NCBI GenBank assembly: GCA_003988855.1
Contig: QYAI01000090.1
Coordinates: forward strand, 1-64,000
Reading direction: 5' to 3'
DNA length: 64,000 nucleotides
From: Arachnopeziza araneosa
Lineage: Eukaryota; Ascomycota; Leotiomycetes; Helotiales; Arachnopezizaceae
The notes beneath the pieces are model-generated. The model saw only the letters and a list, made by a program, of their open reading frames with translations, had not been told where the DNA came from and did not search any database. Made by a program: the position numbers and the translations under genes. This document shows, piece by piece, positions 43,951 to 53,937 of the stretch (positions are counted from its first letter, which is position 1; each line of letters opens with the position of its first letter).

Positions 43951-45226
43951 ATGAAGCTCAGCAATTTCGTCCTCGCTGCCGCCGCCCTGGCAACTACCAC
44001 CACTGCCTGTCCCGGCATGAAAATAATGCAAGACCTCAACACCAAACTCGCAGCCAGAGGCGACCCTATCGGCCCCAACGACTCCTACGAAATGATCGGT
44101 GATCTAGCTACTGTCGGTGCCACAACTGCCATCGGGACAACTGTGAAGAACCTCCTCCTCGGAAACGTCGATCCTTATAGTGACGTAGCTTACTGGAACA
44201 TCCTCTGGCCTAAGGGATCATTCCTCTGCAACCTCGACACCTGCTGCATCTGGAAGTGGATCGCACAGGACATGCAGGCCATGTTCAAAGGCAACTCAGG
44301 GCGATGCAATGGTTACGCTCGCGCTGCTGTTCGACTCGGCTTCCATGATGCAGGTGCATGGGCCAAGAANTTCAACTTCGGGGGTGCTGATGGGAGTTTC
44401 ATCCTCGCCAACGAGATTGTCAGACCCGAAAACAACGGCTTGCAAGATATTGTGAACATCATGCAAGGCTGGTACAATCAATACCATCAATACGGCGTCG
44501 GCATGGTAGATCTCATCCAAATGGGTGCCACTGTTGCAACTGTTGTTTGCCCACTTGGCCCTCGAGTCCGCTCTTTCGTAGGACGAAAAGATAGCAGTCN
44601 ACCGGCACCACCTGGGCTCCTCCCAGATGTCCATGACAACGCAGACCATCTCATTGCTCTGTTCNAGAACAAGACCATNATGCCTCACGGTCTTACTGCT
44701 CTGCTCGGTGCCCACACCGTCAGCCAACAACAATTCGTCGACCCATCTCAGGCAAACGATCCTCAGGATAGCACACCAGGAGTCTGGGATACGCTTTTCT
44801 ATGGGCAAACATTGGGACAGTGCAATGTTCCTCCCCGTGTTTTCAAGTTTCCCAGCGACGTCGTCTTATCCGTGCACCCCGCTATCAACAACGAATGGAC
44901 GAAGTTTGCTGCACCAGGCGGTCAAGAGGATTGGAATGAGGTACGCTTATTATNAATATCAGTACTCATGAGAGAATGCTAATCAAACTTAGGATTTCGC
45001 CAAGGAATATGTCCGCCTTAGTCTTCTTGGTGTTAATAATATCAACGGCTTAACCGAATGTACCAAGGTCCTCCCACCAGCTATCAAAAGCTACACTGCG
45101 CCTGATCAANCCTACCTGAACCAGTGGCTTGCAGGTGGACTGCCGGGAGCTGGACCACTCATCCAGGGNGCTACGGCGTTGACGAATGGACTTTTGGGGC
45201 TGTTCGGAATTCACTTCAAGGCTTAA
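43951..45226 (+). CDS. Secreted haem peroxidase (class II-like, ascomycete)
   Basis: Exons 43951-44940 and 44993-45226 (52-nt intron, GTACGC donor, GCTAATC branch, TTAG acceptor) give 407 aa. The ATG follows an in-frame non-ATG extension, and the protein begins with a signal peptide (KLSNFVLAAAALATTTTA). The distal haem site is RLGFHDAG with Arg128 and His132. The proximal His255 lies in LLGAHTV. FGGADGS and LIQMGATVAT blocks match the plant-fungal peroxidase superfamily. Cys are frequent (NLDTCC, GRCN, VVCP, GQCN, TECT), as in secreted class II enzymes. These use peroxide to oxidise phenolics; ascomycete members are not proven lignin peroxidases, and I see no clear Mn site or surface Trp. 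Seven Ns fall in 800 bp here. Confidence 0.9.
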
Positions 45227-46213
45227 TTTTGATGGCTTATGATAAATGAGGGTATTGTTTCATACTTGTCTTTTTCCATCGGTTCGGTGTTTATAATGTA
45301 ATTTAGAGCTGGAATAGAATAATCTCCGTTGATTTGAAGGTTCAAGATCTGACGCAATACGAACGTGAACACCATTTACGAAGAAGAGAAGTACACATCA
45401 GGAAAGTAAAAACCAAAGTATGAAAGTTTTTACATTATTTTTAGATTAGGATGTTTACTCAAGTTTTATAGCTCATACATAATAGATTCCAATCCTGAAG
45501 TAGTGATCCTAATATTTACCAAGCTCTCTAGAAATTGTAAAAAATACTTCAAGGAAATTCCCATGCGACAACCGCACCGGGGAAGATTGCAAATAAAAGA
45601 ATAAAGGTGAAAGCGATGCGAAAATTGGCTAACGAGTATAGGAAGATGGCGCACTCGTGGGAATAAAGAGGATAGGTTGGGAAAGAGGAATGAAAGGCTA
45701 TGCATGAAAATGAAGTGAAATTAGANAGGTGAAATCACTGTAGAAGGATTCTCAATTGACGATTTGAGAAGGTGTTCAAATTGAATGATATCATGATTCT
45801 TCATCCAGGAGTAATATGAGATAGGATTCGAGAGCTACTTGTAATGTTTTGAGGTATTGGATGGAGGTGCTGAGAACAATGTTCTTTTTTTTCTCTATGG
45901 CTTTTACAATGACATCTGAAATGATTTTACCTTAACATTTATTGTGAACAGTCTAACCCCTCTCCGATTGAGCATCAATCAGATTTTCCCACTGGCTACA
46001 GTTGTTGAACACTCACTCGCTTCATTTGAATTATTCCCATCACCCAAATCAATGCATTCGTTTTTGTGGTGAATGTAAAACGTATTTCTATCTAGCTCGA
46101 CTATTTATGGACCGAGTCTTAATAACGACCTCGCCTTTTGCAAAATCATCGTAATTCTCAATTACCACATCAAAATCCCGCCTGCAAACCATCGAAACGT
46201 ACAATAATTCAAA
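45227..46213. other. A/T-rich intergenic region
   Basis: 987 bases with no coding evidence between the peroxidase and a small orphan gene. It contains poly-T and poly-A runs, for example around 45885. Confidence 0.5.
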
Positions 46214-46632
46214 ATGTCTGATCAAAAGCCAATTTCAATTTCCATCTCCACTTCGGATAAGCAAGACGATGTCACTTCCCCCGGAAAACCATTCATCAAC
46301 CCTGATCCGACTCAACCTCCCGCCCCCGGCGATATTCAAAAGAAACAAGCCTTGGCACTCTGCAAGCAGGCTGAGATATTGAAGAAGGAAGCCGACGCCT
46401 TGAATTATGAATCTTGTGTTGGGATCAGTCTGAAGGAGATTGAAGATGACAGGAGAAAGATGAGATTGACGAGAGAGGAGGCCACCGGGTTGAGGAGGCA
46501 GTGGGAGGAGTTGAGGCGGAGGTGAAAGGGATGAAAGAGAGAGTTGCGAGAATTAAAGGGAAAGTGGAGAGGAAGAAGAAAGTAAATAGTGGGGGTGCTA
46601 CTGATGAGGTAGCTTCAGTGAAGAAGAAGTGA
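46214..46632 (+). pseudogene. Small charged coiled-coil orphan, probably frameshifted
   Basis: The open frame from 46214 ends at 46525 (103 aa): a Ser/Asp/Pro-rich start (KPISISISTSDKQDD), then a heptad-like helix (KKQALALCKQAEILKKEADAL, then DDRRKMRLTREEATGLRRQW). In the -1 frame the coiled-coil pattern continues without a break from about 46512 to a stop at 46630-46632 (VKGMKERVARIKGKVERKKK). No intron signals separate the two. So the locus reads as one coiled-coil protein of about 139 aa interrupted by a one-base indel, or the sequence has an error here. No family is recognised. It may still make the 103-residue form. Confidence 0.5.
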
Positions 46633-46990
46633 ATGTGTGGTTTGCACCAGGTTTGAACGCGGTGGGCGACACTAAAATACATGGATTTCAAAGCTGTCAG
46701 CACTAATAAAATGCTGAATGAGCTGCCGAAATTGCACGGAACTGAGGTCAGGAAACGTTATTCTAGTTTATATTAAACTATCATGGTAAACGAAACAAAG
46801 CGCAAGTACACAAATATTTGTAGATATGATATGAGCTTCGAATCAGGGTATTTTAATTTACCCAGGAAACCGATGAATGCTTAACCGATCTCCAGTAACC
46901 TAGGATCCTTTGCAACCGCTTCGAGTAATACTGAGAGGTTGTTTACAAGGTGTCCTGTCCTGCTCTGATCCCTGTGGCTGTTGTCGTGTA
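46633..46990. other. Intergenic region
   Basis: 358 bases, no gene seen. It leads into the promoter elements of the CsbD-like gene. Confidence 0.5.
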
Positions 46991-46998
46991 TGACGTCA
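46991..46998. promoter_or_regulatory. Perfect CRE (ATF/CREB) site
   Basis: The palindrome TGACGTCA lies 116 bp before the ATG at 47114 and 17 bp before a TATA box. In ascomycetes this octamer is the binding site of AtfA/Atf1-type bZIP factors acting below the stress MAP kinase. Its place in front of a CsbD-like gene fits stress induction. Confidence 0.65.
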
Positions 46999-47014
46999 CA
47001 GGGTCCTCGAGAGG

Positions 47015-47020
47015 TATAAA
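47015..47020 (+). promoter_or_regulatory. TATA box of the CsbD-like gene
   Basis: TATAAA, 94 bp upstream of the start codon and directly downstream of the CRE. Confidence 0.6.
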
Positions 47021-47113
47021 CTAGCTACACTTCACCAGATCCTCATTCATTCAAGTCTTCACGCTACATATACACACAAGAAACACGAGAGAATCATCAA
47101 GCCCAACATCAAC

Positions 47114-47458
47114 ATGAACAATAAATCCGGAGTCTCTGCAGGTGTGACATGGGTCACCTCAACCGCTGGGTAAATATCCCATCTCCTTAACTTCGAATTT
47201 CGTGCTTTGTACTTTTTGAGGTTTCAGCAGCTGACTTCAAGCAGCAATGCCGTATCTGGTGTGACCAACACCGTCGGCGGCATCGTGGGCGCAGCAGGTC
47301 GTGGAGTTGGGGAGACGGTGAATGGCGTTACGGGANGGGCCGGGAAGCCGGTCGGTGACGGAATCAAAGATGTTGCGGAGGGAATTGAGGGTGGTGCGGC
47401 GCGGGTTGCTGGCGGCGTGAAGAGAGCGGGAGAAGGGGAGCATGGGCCTTTGAGATGA
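47114..47458 (+). CDS. Small glycine-rich CsbD-like stress protein
   Basis: Exons 47114-47169 and 47245-47458 give 89 aa. The 75-nt intron was placed with acceptor TTCAAGCAG (47244), which follows a GCTGAC branch. This yields VTSTAGNAVSGVTNTVGG, matching the typical fungal family, whereas the nearer CAG acceptors insert foreign residues. The protein is an almost uninterrupted GxxxG-like series (VGGIVGAAGRGVGETVNGVTG, then GKPVGDGIKDVAEGIEGGAARVAGGVKRAGE). Proteins of this type are abundant under stress, in conidia or at starvation in filamentous fungi; the molecular role is unknown. The CRE and TATA elements upstream support inducible expression. Confidence 0.75.
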
Positions 47459-48399
47459 GTTGCCCTGTATGAGGTTAGGGTCGTGAAACTAGGCGCTGAG
47501 AATTGTGGCAAAGTCTTCAAGACTTATTTCCACTGTTAATAATATAACGTTTGTAATAATACACTTCCCAAGATCGATTTTTAACTCTGAGATATCTTTT
47601 CCGACTAGAAATTTGCTGAAGAATAGAACAGGAAAGATGCAACAGAAGAATCGTATGAAGTAGAGCATGTGAATGTAACTTATCTAGACTGTATATCCAT
47701 TAGTCTAGTACAAGAAACCTCTGTGACAACAACAAGTACCTGGAGTCTGAGATTTAGCGGCCATGCAACTCATTACCTTCTTAATTTGCAAGGTGCAGGC
47801 CAGCGAGGGATAAACCATTCTCGAGTCTTGTATTAAATCACGTTCAATTTACTACAATATTGAACAAGTAAAGTTATTTCTCTTCAGGTTTGTGGTCGAA
47901 CACAGAACTGTACATTTGGGCTTTTATACTAAGGTATATCTAATTTATCTTCTTAATTTCTCCATCTGGGTTTGAATCGTCTGACCCAGCTACTTTTCGT
48001 CGTATAAACCAGCACATCTCACGAGCTTCCCAGATTTTGACGAAGAAACCACCAAGGTGCTATCAACTGGCTGTGGACTTGGTGGCCCTTAGAACCAGAT
48101 CTCAACGTGGAATGGTGAGGTAAGTCGTGGGCAGCCAAGCCGGAATCCTTCTATTTGGTTTCTTGTAATCTTTAGACATTATTTGCCATGCTTGAATGGT
48201 GTTGCATGGTTCGGTTGTTCCGGTTTGATTCCCAAGCTCGGTGGCGGGTTAATCGATAACTCCGAACACAATCACCAAAGGCAGGTTGCAGAGTACAACA
48301 AGCAAAGACGGTGAAATTAAGCTCAAAACGATCTCCTACTTCCACAATATTGTATCAGTGTTGTTTTGAGGCGTATTTTGATACGCAATTTCGATGTCG
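47459..48399. other. Intergenic region
   Basis: 941 A/T-rich bases between the CsbD-like gene and the 3' end of the DUF3176 gene. No coding region is supported. Confidence 0.5.
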
Positions 48400-50301
48400 T
48401 TATTCATACACGCTTCCATATTTTGGCTTCGTCACCTCGACTGGATCGGCCATCTTCAGCTGCCTCGTCACATCTTGCCCATCAGCATAAGTTTCTACCT
48501 CACCAAACCGTACATTCCTAGCTCCCACAATGTTCACAAACTTGAGGAGGGGCGCATTCGAACCAGGACCTCTCAGAACTGGCGCGTCAAATGCTTTTGC
48601 TGTTTCAAGTGGATTCAATGTCACGCTACGTCCTAGCTCCCACCATCCGATGAAAGTTGGGATGATCAGAAAGATGAAAAATGTCGTGAGGATGGTACTG
48701 GCTATGAGGAACCGGTACTCTGATTTGAATACGTTGACGTTGCTCGTCTGTAGCATAGCTAGAGTCTGTGGTGCGGAAGGCGTAGTGGTGTTGCGATAAG
48801 GGAAGCTAGCTGCTAAGACAGAGGTGCGGAGACTGATTTCATTGAGGGACTTGAGTATATACGTGGTCGGATCCTTCCAATTCGTGAGACATTGGACTGG
48901 ATACGTGAGATTATGTATCGACGTGATATTCGTCAAATTTGATGTTGGAAAGTCTAAAAACTGGGTGGAAAGTGTGTCTGGCAAATTCGGAAACTGAATC
49001 GCATCTCGAAGGTGATATGTTGCGTTGGAGGAAAAAAGACTGTTTGCTGCAACGTACATACCACCCAAAGTCCAAAAAGTATAATCACCACCGCCATCAA
49101 TGAAACCAGTCCAGGGCGGAGGAGTGAATTCCACCACTTGTCCACCGGAGAGAACATCTCCGTTTATGTCCAAGGTGCCTCCAGTAAGCTTGATAGGATA
49201 TCGAATTGTGGCCGGAGCCAGGTAGCAAGTCAACTCTGTCCGAGTTCCTGTGCAGCTATTTCCATCGAATTGACTACCGTTGGTATAAGCAACATTCATG
49301 ACCAGACGGGTGGAAGCGTTTGCGGGGGGACCTGTTTGCCCAAGAAGATTGAAGTTTACACTGAATGGAGATGTGACATAAACAATAGCTTCTGACTGTA
49401 AGGAGTACGCGATCGGTCCAGTAGTTGAATTACAGTTGGCCGCAAGCCCGCCGGCTTCGACCCATCCCGTGCAGGAATCGGTGCAGCCTGTGAAACTAGA
49501 GGCAATAGGATCGTTATTGTTAAAACCATTGAACGCGGAGATCATGGGCTGGGTCATGACTTGTGCTAAGTCTCCTCGACCGGCCTCGTATCCAGTAAAT
49601 CCCCAGGGTATCTCTCGAGCAATCGGAGCTGTGACTGAGATGGGTTTCGTTCTTGAGACAGTTACAACGCTTGAGGCTCTTTGGATCAGAGGCTGGTCAA
49701 TGACCATGATGGTCACGGCAATGCTTGCCAAAGTCACGAGGTTGAAGTCACGACCCGAGAAGAGAGCAGTCCAAAAACCATCTGCATGGGACCATTGGGT
49801 ATGCAAGTCGCCGACCGTGCCTCCTTGAAGAGCTTTGGACCACCAAGAGATCTTTACGCCATCATGAAATGCAAAGCGAGCCAGCATGTTAGTTCCTGTC
49901 ATGAAGAAGGCGAGGTAGACTGTCGGTGATAACCTCCAATTATCTGTTGGCTCTCCATCTGAGACGACAAGAACCACAATCGAAGCGACTATGAAAGAGA
50001 TGCAGCCAAGGACGGCAACTGCACCGCGATACGGAAACTGTTTCCAGAAGCCTGGCAGCCATGGATCGCCACCATATTGATGCCCTGTTGGAGGCTCTCG
50101 TGAAAAATCCGAGTTTGAGCGGGNAGCATACTTGGACGTATCCTCCTGGCTTGCCTGACTGGACAGAGCATGGACCGAAACATTGCTAGGAACCGGTTTC
50201 CTCGGGATTCTTGACTGTCGGCGGGCCATTGGGCCGTACTCTGGTAGCTGCTGCAACTCCACATCGCCCAACAAATTGCCCGACTCAGGCTGGTGAGCCA
50301 T
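48400..50301 (-). CDS. DUF3176 family multi-pass membrane protein
   Basis: 633 aa from the ATG at 50301 (an open extension upstream has no ATG). A Ser/Arg-rich cytosolic N-terminus (about 100 residues) is followed by membrane helices at about 113-132 (GAVAVLGCISFIVASIVVLVV) and around residue 150 (SPTVYLAFFMTGTNMLARFA), an amphipathic WWSKALQGGTVGDLHTQW block, and another helix (LVTLASIAVTIMVIDQPLIQRAS). A long extracellular loop holds many N-glycosylation sequons and Cys. The last helix is FLIASTILTTFFIFLIIPTFI, near residue 550, before a cytosolic tail. Order and conserved DQPLxQR match the fungal DUF3176 family, common in filamentous ascomycetes and of unknown function. Divergent from a secreted orphan, 479 bp apart. 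Confidence 0.82.
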   Translation of the reverse strand: MAHQPESGNLLGDVELQQLPEYGPMARRQSRIPRKPVPSNVSVHALSSQASQEDTSKYAXRSNSDFSREPPTGHQYGGDPWLPGFWKQFPYRGAVAVLGCISFIVASIVVLVVSDGEPTDNWRLSPTVYLAFFMTGTNMLARFAFHDGVKISWWSKALQGGTVGDLHTQWSHADGFWTALFSGRDFNLVTLASIAVTIMVIDQPLIQRASSVVTVSRTKPISVTAPIAREIPWGFTGYEAGRGDLAQVMTQPMISAFNGFNNNDPIASSFTGCTDSCTGWVEAGGLAANCNSTTGPIAYSLQSEAIVYVTSPFSVNFNLLGQTGPPANASTRLVMNVAYTNGSQFDGNSCTGTRTELTCYLAPATIRYPIKLTGGTLDINGDVLSGGQVVEFTPPPWTGFIDGGGDYTFWTLGGMYVAANSLFSSNATYHLRDAIQFPNLPDTLSTQFLDFPTSNLTNITSIHNLTYPVQCLTNWKDPTTYILKSLNEISLRTSVLAASFPYRNTTTPSAPQTLAMLQTSNVNVFKSEYRFLIASTILTTFFIFLIIPTFIGWWELGRSVTLNPLETAKAFDAPVLRGPGSNAPLLKFVNIVGARNVRFGEVETYADGQDVTRQLKMADPVEVTKPKYGSVYE

Positions 50302-50780
50302 GATGGTGTTGTTATCGACGAGAGCAGTTGGTCGGAGAGGACTTTCCAGCAACGAAAAGATTGTTCGGCGCAGAGAGGCAGCCAAGGAAGAGTCAGGAGA
50401 GATGCAAGTCTCTTGACTTCTCGTCCCTGCAAGGCAGCAGATTAACAAGGGGGCTCGACAGGCCCTTAGGGCTGACAAGCTGAGACGGTGCCGTGAATCT
50501 CAGACCCCAAACACCTGGCTACCGTCTATACAGCCAATCATGCCCTGCCCTGCGGAGATAGAGTTGATATCAACCGTCATTCTCGGGAGGGTGAGCCACT
50601 GCCATGCCCTGGGAGAGAACGCCACTGATCCATCCGCCAATGCCCAAATGACGGAGTGCAACCACCAGCTCCACCCGTCAGCCTCCTTAATGTGTGTCGC
50701 GGAATCAACTTCCTTCTTCCCCATCTGCTTCTCTCCTTTGCCTCGAAATATCTCAAGAATCATAGTTCAGGTGACAAGTC
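50302..50780. promoter_or_regulatory. Divergent promoter of the DUF3176 gene and the secreted orphan
   Basis: 479 bases between opposing start codons. No clear TATA or known factor site stood out. Confidence 0.45.
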
Positions 50781-51588
50781 ATGATGAACTCTGTAAAGGC
50801 ATCGAGATCTCTACTTATTCTTGCCTCATTATCCGTTCTTGCACGATGCGACACCGTCAGCACCCCATGGTTATTTCCCCACGTCTCAAATCCTAGCATC
50901 CCCAATGTCTCGAACCTCACTGTTCACACCAACGACAGCATCGTTGTTGAGTATACTAAACTCCCGTACACTACCGCAATTACTCTCGGCTTGAACTGTT
51001 TCAATTCGGTTCAGAACGCGGTTGGCAATGAAACTTACGTTGAGTTAGGAGGTGGATCTGGTCCGTGTAAGTGACGAGAGTATTCATCGAGCGGCAGAGT
51101 ATGTTAATGAGATATCTACAGACGACAATACAGGAAAAGTCATATTTGACTTTAACTTGAATTCTTTTCTCATTTACTCGGATCCTTGCGAAGACCCAGG
51201 GGTAGGAGGACCTTGCCCGCCTGCAGATTTAACTTATTGTCAATTTGTTCTTTTCAACGCGTCCATTGATAGCTGTACCTGGGGTCCATGGGGTATTGGA
51301 ACTTGGGTCAATAGTCGAAATTATTCCTTTCCTCTTTCCTATGGGCCGGTCTTTCGAGTCCTTGCGGGCACCAACAGCACCAAACCAACGCTTTGGCTCA
51401 ATGCCGCCGATAAAACCGCATCCTCTGTTCCGGCATCAATAACCGCTACTGCTACGGTCAATGTGACTTGTCCCCCATCAGGAATTCCAGCTTTGACGAC
51501 AATGGTTGCTGCTTATCAGACTAATGCCTGGCCTCCCATGGCGTCAAACCTCACCTTTCCGGTATGGTCAGTAAGTGAAGAGGAATGA
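50781..51588 (+). CDS. Secreted Cys-containing orphan protein
   Basis: Exons 50781-51066 and 51122-51588 (55-nt intron, T|GTAAGT donor, GTTAATG branch, CTACAG acceptor) give 250 aa. Residues 1-23 are a signal peptide (basic start, SLLILASLSVLARC). The mature part has several NxS/T sequons (SNLT, TNDS, GNET, FNAS, RNYS, TNST, VNVT) and paired Cys, with a beta-rich look. A perfect donor GTAAGTGA at 51571 just before the stop hints that a further exon, possibly a membrane anchor, may follow; I could not place it. No family is recognised. Being divergent from a DUF3176 protein with a large glycosylated loop, the two could be co-expressed at the cell surface, which is inference. Confidence 0.65.
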
Positions 51589-51869
51589 TTCATGAGAGAA
51601 AAAGAAGAAAGAATTCTTGTGGGAGCTTTGAGCTCATATTGCGAGCCAATTCCTGTGAGAGAACTTTTGAAACTGATCACTACATCCCTCCGTTCAAATT
51701 CTCGCCAGAGAGTGTACCGAAGAGTGAACTTAGACCGAGTCTGCTCTGATTTATCCAGCTCAGTATTTGATATTGAATCATTTTCTTTAACTTAGATTAA
51801 ATAAAAATTTCTCCTCTTGCCGGTCTTCTCGACGAACTTTATCGGCCAACATCCAAAATCCAAGCAACA

Positions 51870-52214
51870 ATGTCTTCGTCTAAAACTCAAGAAGAAACTC
51901 CATTGCCAGTAAAAAGTTAGTAGGACTACGTCGCAAACATCACTGCTTGTACTGAAACGGTGTCCGAAGTATGGCCTAGCAGCTCGAACAGAGCGGATGG
52001 GGTCGACTTCAGCCTTGATGAGATGTACGACAAGCTGGAGGAGCTAGACATGATATGTGCCGTGATGATGGCGCTAACAAAAGATGCTAAGAACCATGTC
52101 TACGATGAGAAAGTCAAGAAGCTGGCAGAGGGAGGAGAAGACGGTCCTGAAAAAATGAGCGCGAAATGGTTGGAGAGAATGTTTGAGAACATGGTGGCTG
52201 GAGATGATGCTTGA
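51870..52214 (+). CDS. Small acidic orphan protein
   Basis: Exons 51870-51915 and 51970-52214 (54-nt intron, A|GTTAGT donor, GAAG acceptor) give 96 aa. The intron is plausible rather than certain; without it the second frame has no ATG near its start. The sequence is helical and acidic (SLDEMYDKLEELDMICAVMMAL, then AKWLERMFENMVAGDDA). No homology is recognised. It belongs to a run of small orphans between 46 and 54 kb. Confidence 0.5.
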
Positions 52215-52500
52215 GCAGCGGGATATGATTCCGCATGGGGGAGGGTTATTTGTGGATGTATATTAGCCTGACTTTGGAATGGAACCCTATGGAATATTGC
52301 GCTTTGCAAGAACTTTATTTGTCATTGTGAAAGTGGCGTCTTGTGAAAATGGCGTAAAGTTATCTTGCTCTTAGAAAAACAATTGTAAGCTAGATTCCAT
52401 TCACAGTGATTCTCGACTGTCACAATGAATCATGACCAAAAGCAGATCATAACTTAAAACCAGCAACCTCTTATCTTTACATGCACAACTCAGAAAAACC

Positions 52501-52782
52501 ATGCATTATGCAACCTCCTCACAGCTAGACGCACGATCCCGCATCCTTGCCAGTAACCTCACACAAGAGCTCCAAAAACTAAAGGACGAGATTCGGGATT
52601 TGGATTTCAGGAAAGCAGCGGGGTTGATAGATGTGGAAAGGTATTATGCACAACTTGTTGGGATCGATGAGAGAATGATTGGATGGGTTAGGCAGGCAGT
52701 GGTTTTGAGAGAGATGCTTTGGGTGACTGTGGATGGGATAGAGAACGTGGAGGATGAGGAGTGGGTTGTCCTGAAGAGATGA
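52501..52782 (+). CDS. Small helical orphan protein
   Basis: 93 aa, intronless. Predominantly helical with a coiled-coil-like stretch (LTQELQKLKDEIRDLDFRKAAG) followed by ERYYAQLVGIDERMIGWVRQA and a Trp-rich acidic end. No family is recognised. Base use resembles that of its neighbours. Confidence 0.5.
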   Translation: MHYATSSQLDARSRILASNLTQELQKLKDEIRDLDFRKAAGLIDVERYYAQLVGIDERMIGWVRQAVVLREMLWVTVDGIENVEDEEWVVLKR

Positions 52783-53053
52783 GCTGGTCTTTCAAAAAGT
52801 GAGAAGAAGTCTCTTCTGTCAGCTCTCATTGTTGAATGTTTTGTTCAAGGAAGTAGTGGTGTGGATTCATTTGACAACAACACCGATTATTTTGCCTTTG
52901 GCATTCAGTCCTTTCTCAAGAGTAAATCTATTAACTTCCATGTATTAATCCTACCCCTAACTGTCTTCACTTCCGACTTCAATCTTCAGAATACAGAACT
53001 GATCACCGATCTACAAAGCTCTCGTTTCTAAAACTCAAATCAGCATTCACCTT

Positions 53054-53569
53054 ATGCAACACACCCATCAGCCAAGAGTCAAAGCGCCTCTAAGCCATAA
53101 AATGTGGAACTCCATCATCTTCAAAGCCCCTACCAGCCCTGATATCAACCGACCAAAGCGCATCCTCCCTCTGACGCGCCGCCACCTCAACATCGCCTCC
53201 AAAGAAAGTCTCGTAGCCCACTACGGACAGATGAGCGATCTCGTTCTCTACAACCAAGCCAAGCAAGGCATCACCGATTTTGAGTTATTCATGGAATTGC
53301 ATCGAAGAGCAGCGGAGAAGATGAAGGTACATTTCAATCACTATGCTTGGGATACATCGCTTGAGGATTTGGGTCCTGATGAGAATTCCGACCTGCGTGC
53401 GACGACGGTACTTTATTGGGATGAGAGGAGGGTCTTGGTGGAGGGTTATGATAGGAGATGGGGGATTAGAGATTTTGGGAAAGGGAGGACTGTGGTTGGG
53501 ATGAAGGAGAGGAATGAGGAGGCATGGACGGAGGAGAAAAAGGGACAGTATGAGAAGAGCACATTCTAA
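53054..53569 (+). CDS. Hypothetical 171-residue orphan
   Basis: Intronless. A basic N-terminus (KAPLSHKMWNSIIFKAPTS, RPKRILPLTRRHLNIASKES) is followed by a helical part with LVLYNQAKQGITDFELFMELHRRAAEKM and a Trp/Tyr-rich acidic-basic end (VLYWDERRVLVEGYDRRWGIRDFG). A second ATG at 53102 would give 155 aa. No signal peptide or membrane segment. No family is recognised. Confidence 0.55.
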   Translation: MQHTHQPRVKAPLSHKMWNSIIFKAPTSPDINRPKRILPLTRRHLNIASKESLVAHYGQMSDLVLYNQAKQGITDFELFMELHRRAAEKMKVHFNHYAWDTSLEDLGPDENSDLRATTVLYWDERRVLVEGYDRRWGIRDFGKGRTVVGMKERNEEAWTEEKKGQYEKSTF

Positions 53570-53937
53570 GTTAGTGCGTTTTATTTGAGAAAAAAAGGAG
53601 TAAGGTCAATAATTGCCATGATAAAAAACGTGTACTTTACAAAACGTTGGTACTTTACAAAACGCTTTTCACAATTTTATGAAATTATCGGTACAAAGCT
53701 AGAGAAGATGCAGCCCTAGGCTCAAGAAATGCAATAGCTTTATTGGTTTGTTGGTTTGTTTTCTGTTGATGCGCCATGTCTGATCGTGCAGTAGCAACAG
53801 CCAATGAATTCTTTGTGTTACAATAACATGAATCTTGTGCTGCCTGATGAGATCTTAATTTCCCATTCATCGATTCATCAATTCATCCGTTCATCAATTC
53901 ATATCACCTCTTCTTCTCTAAGTGCAGAAATTACAAC
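53570..53937. other. Intergenic region
   Basis: 368 bases. A short direct repeat occurs near the HET gene start (variants of ATTCATC around 53865-53900). It is otherwise featureless. Confidence 0.45.
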
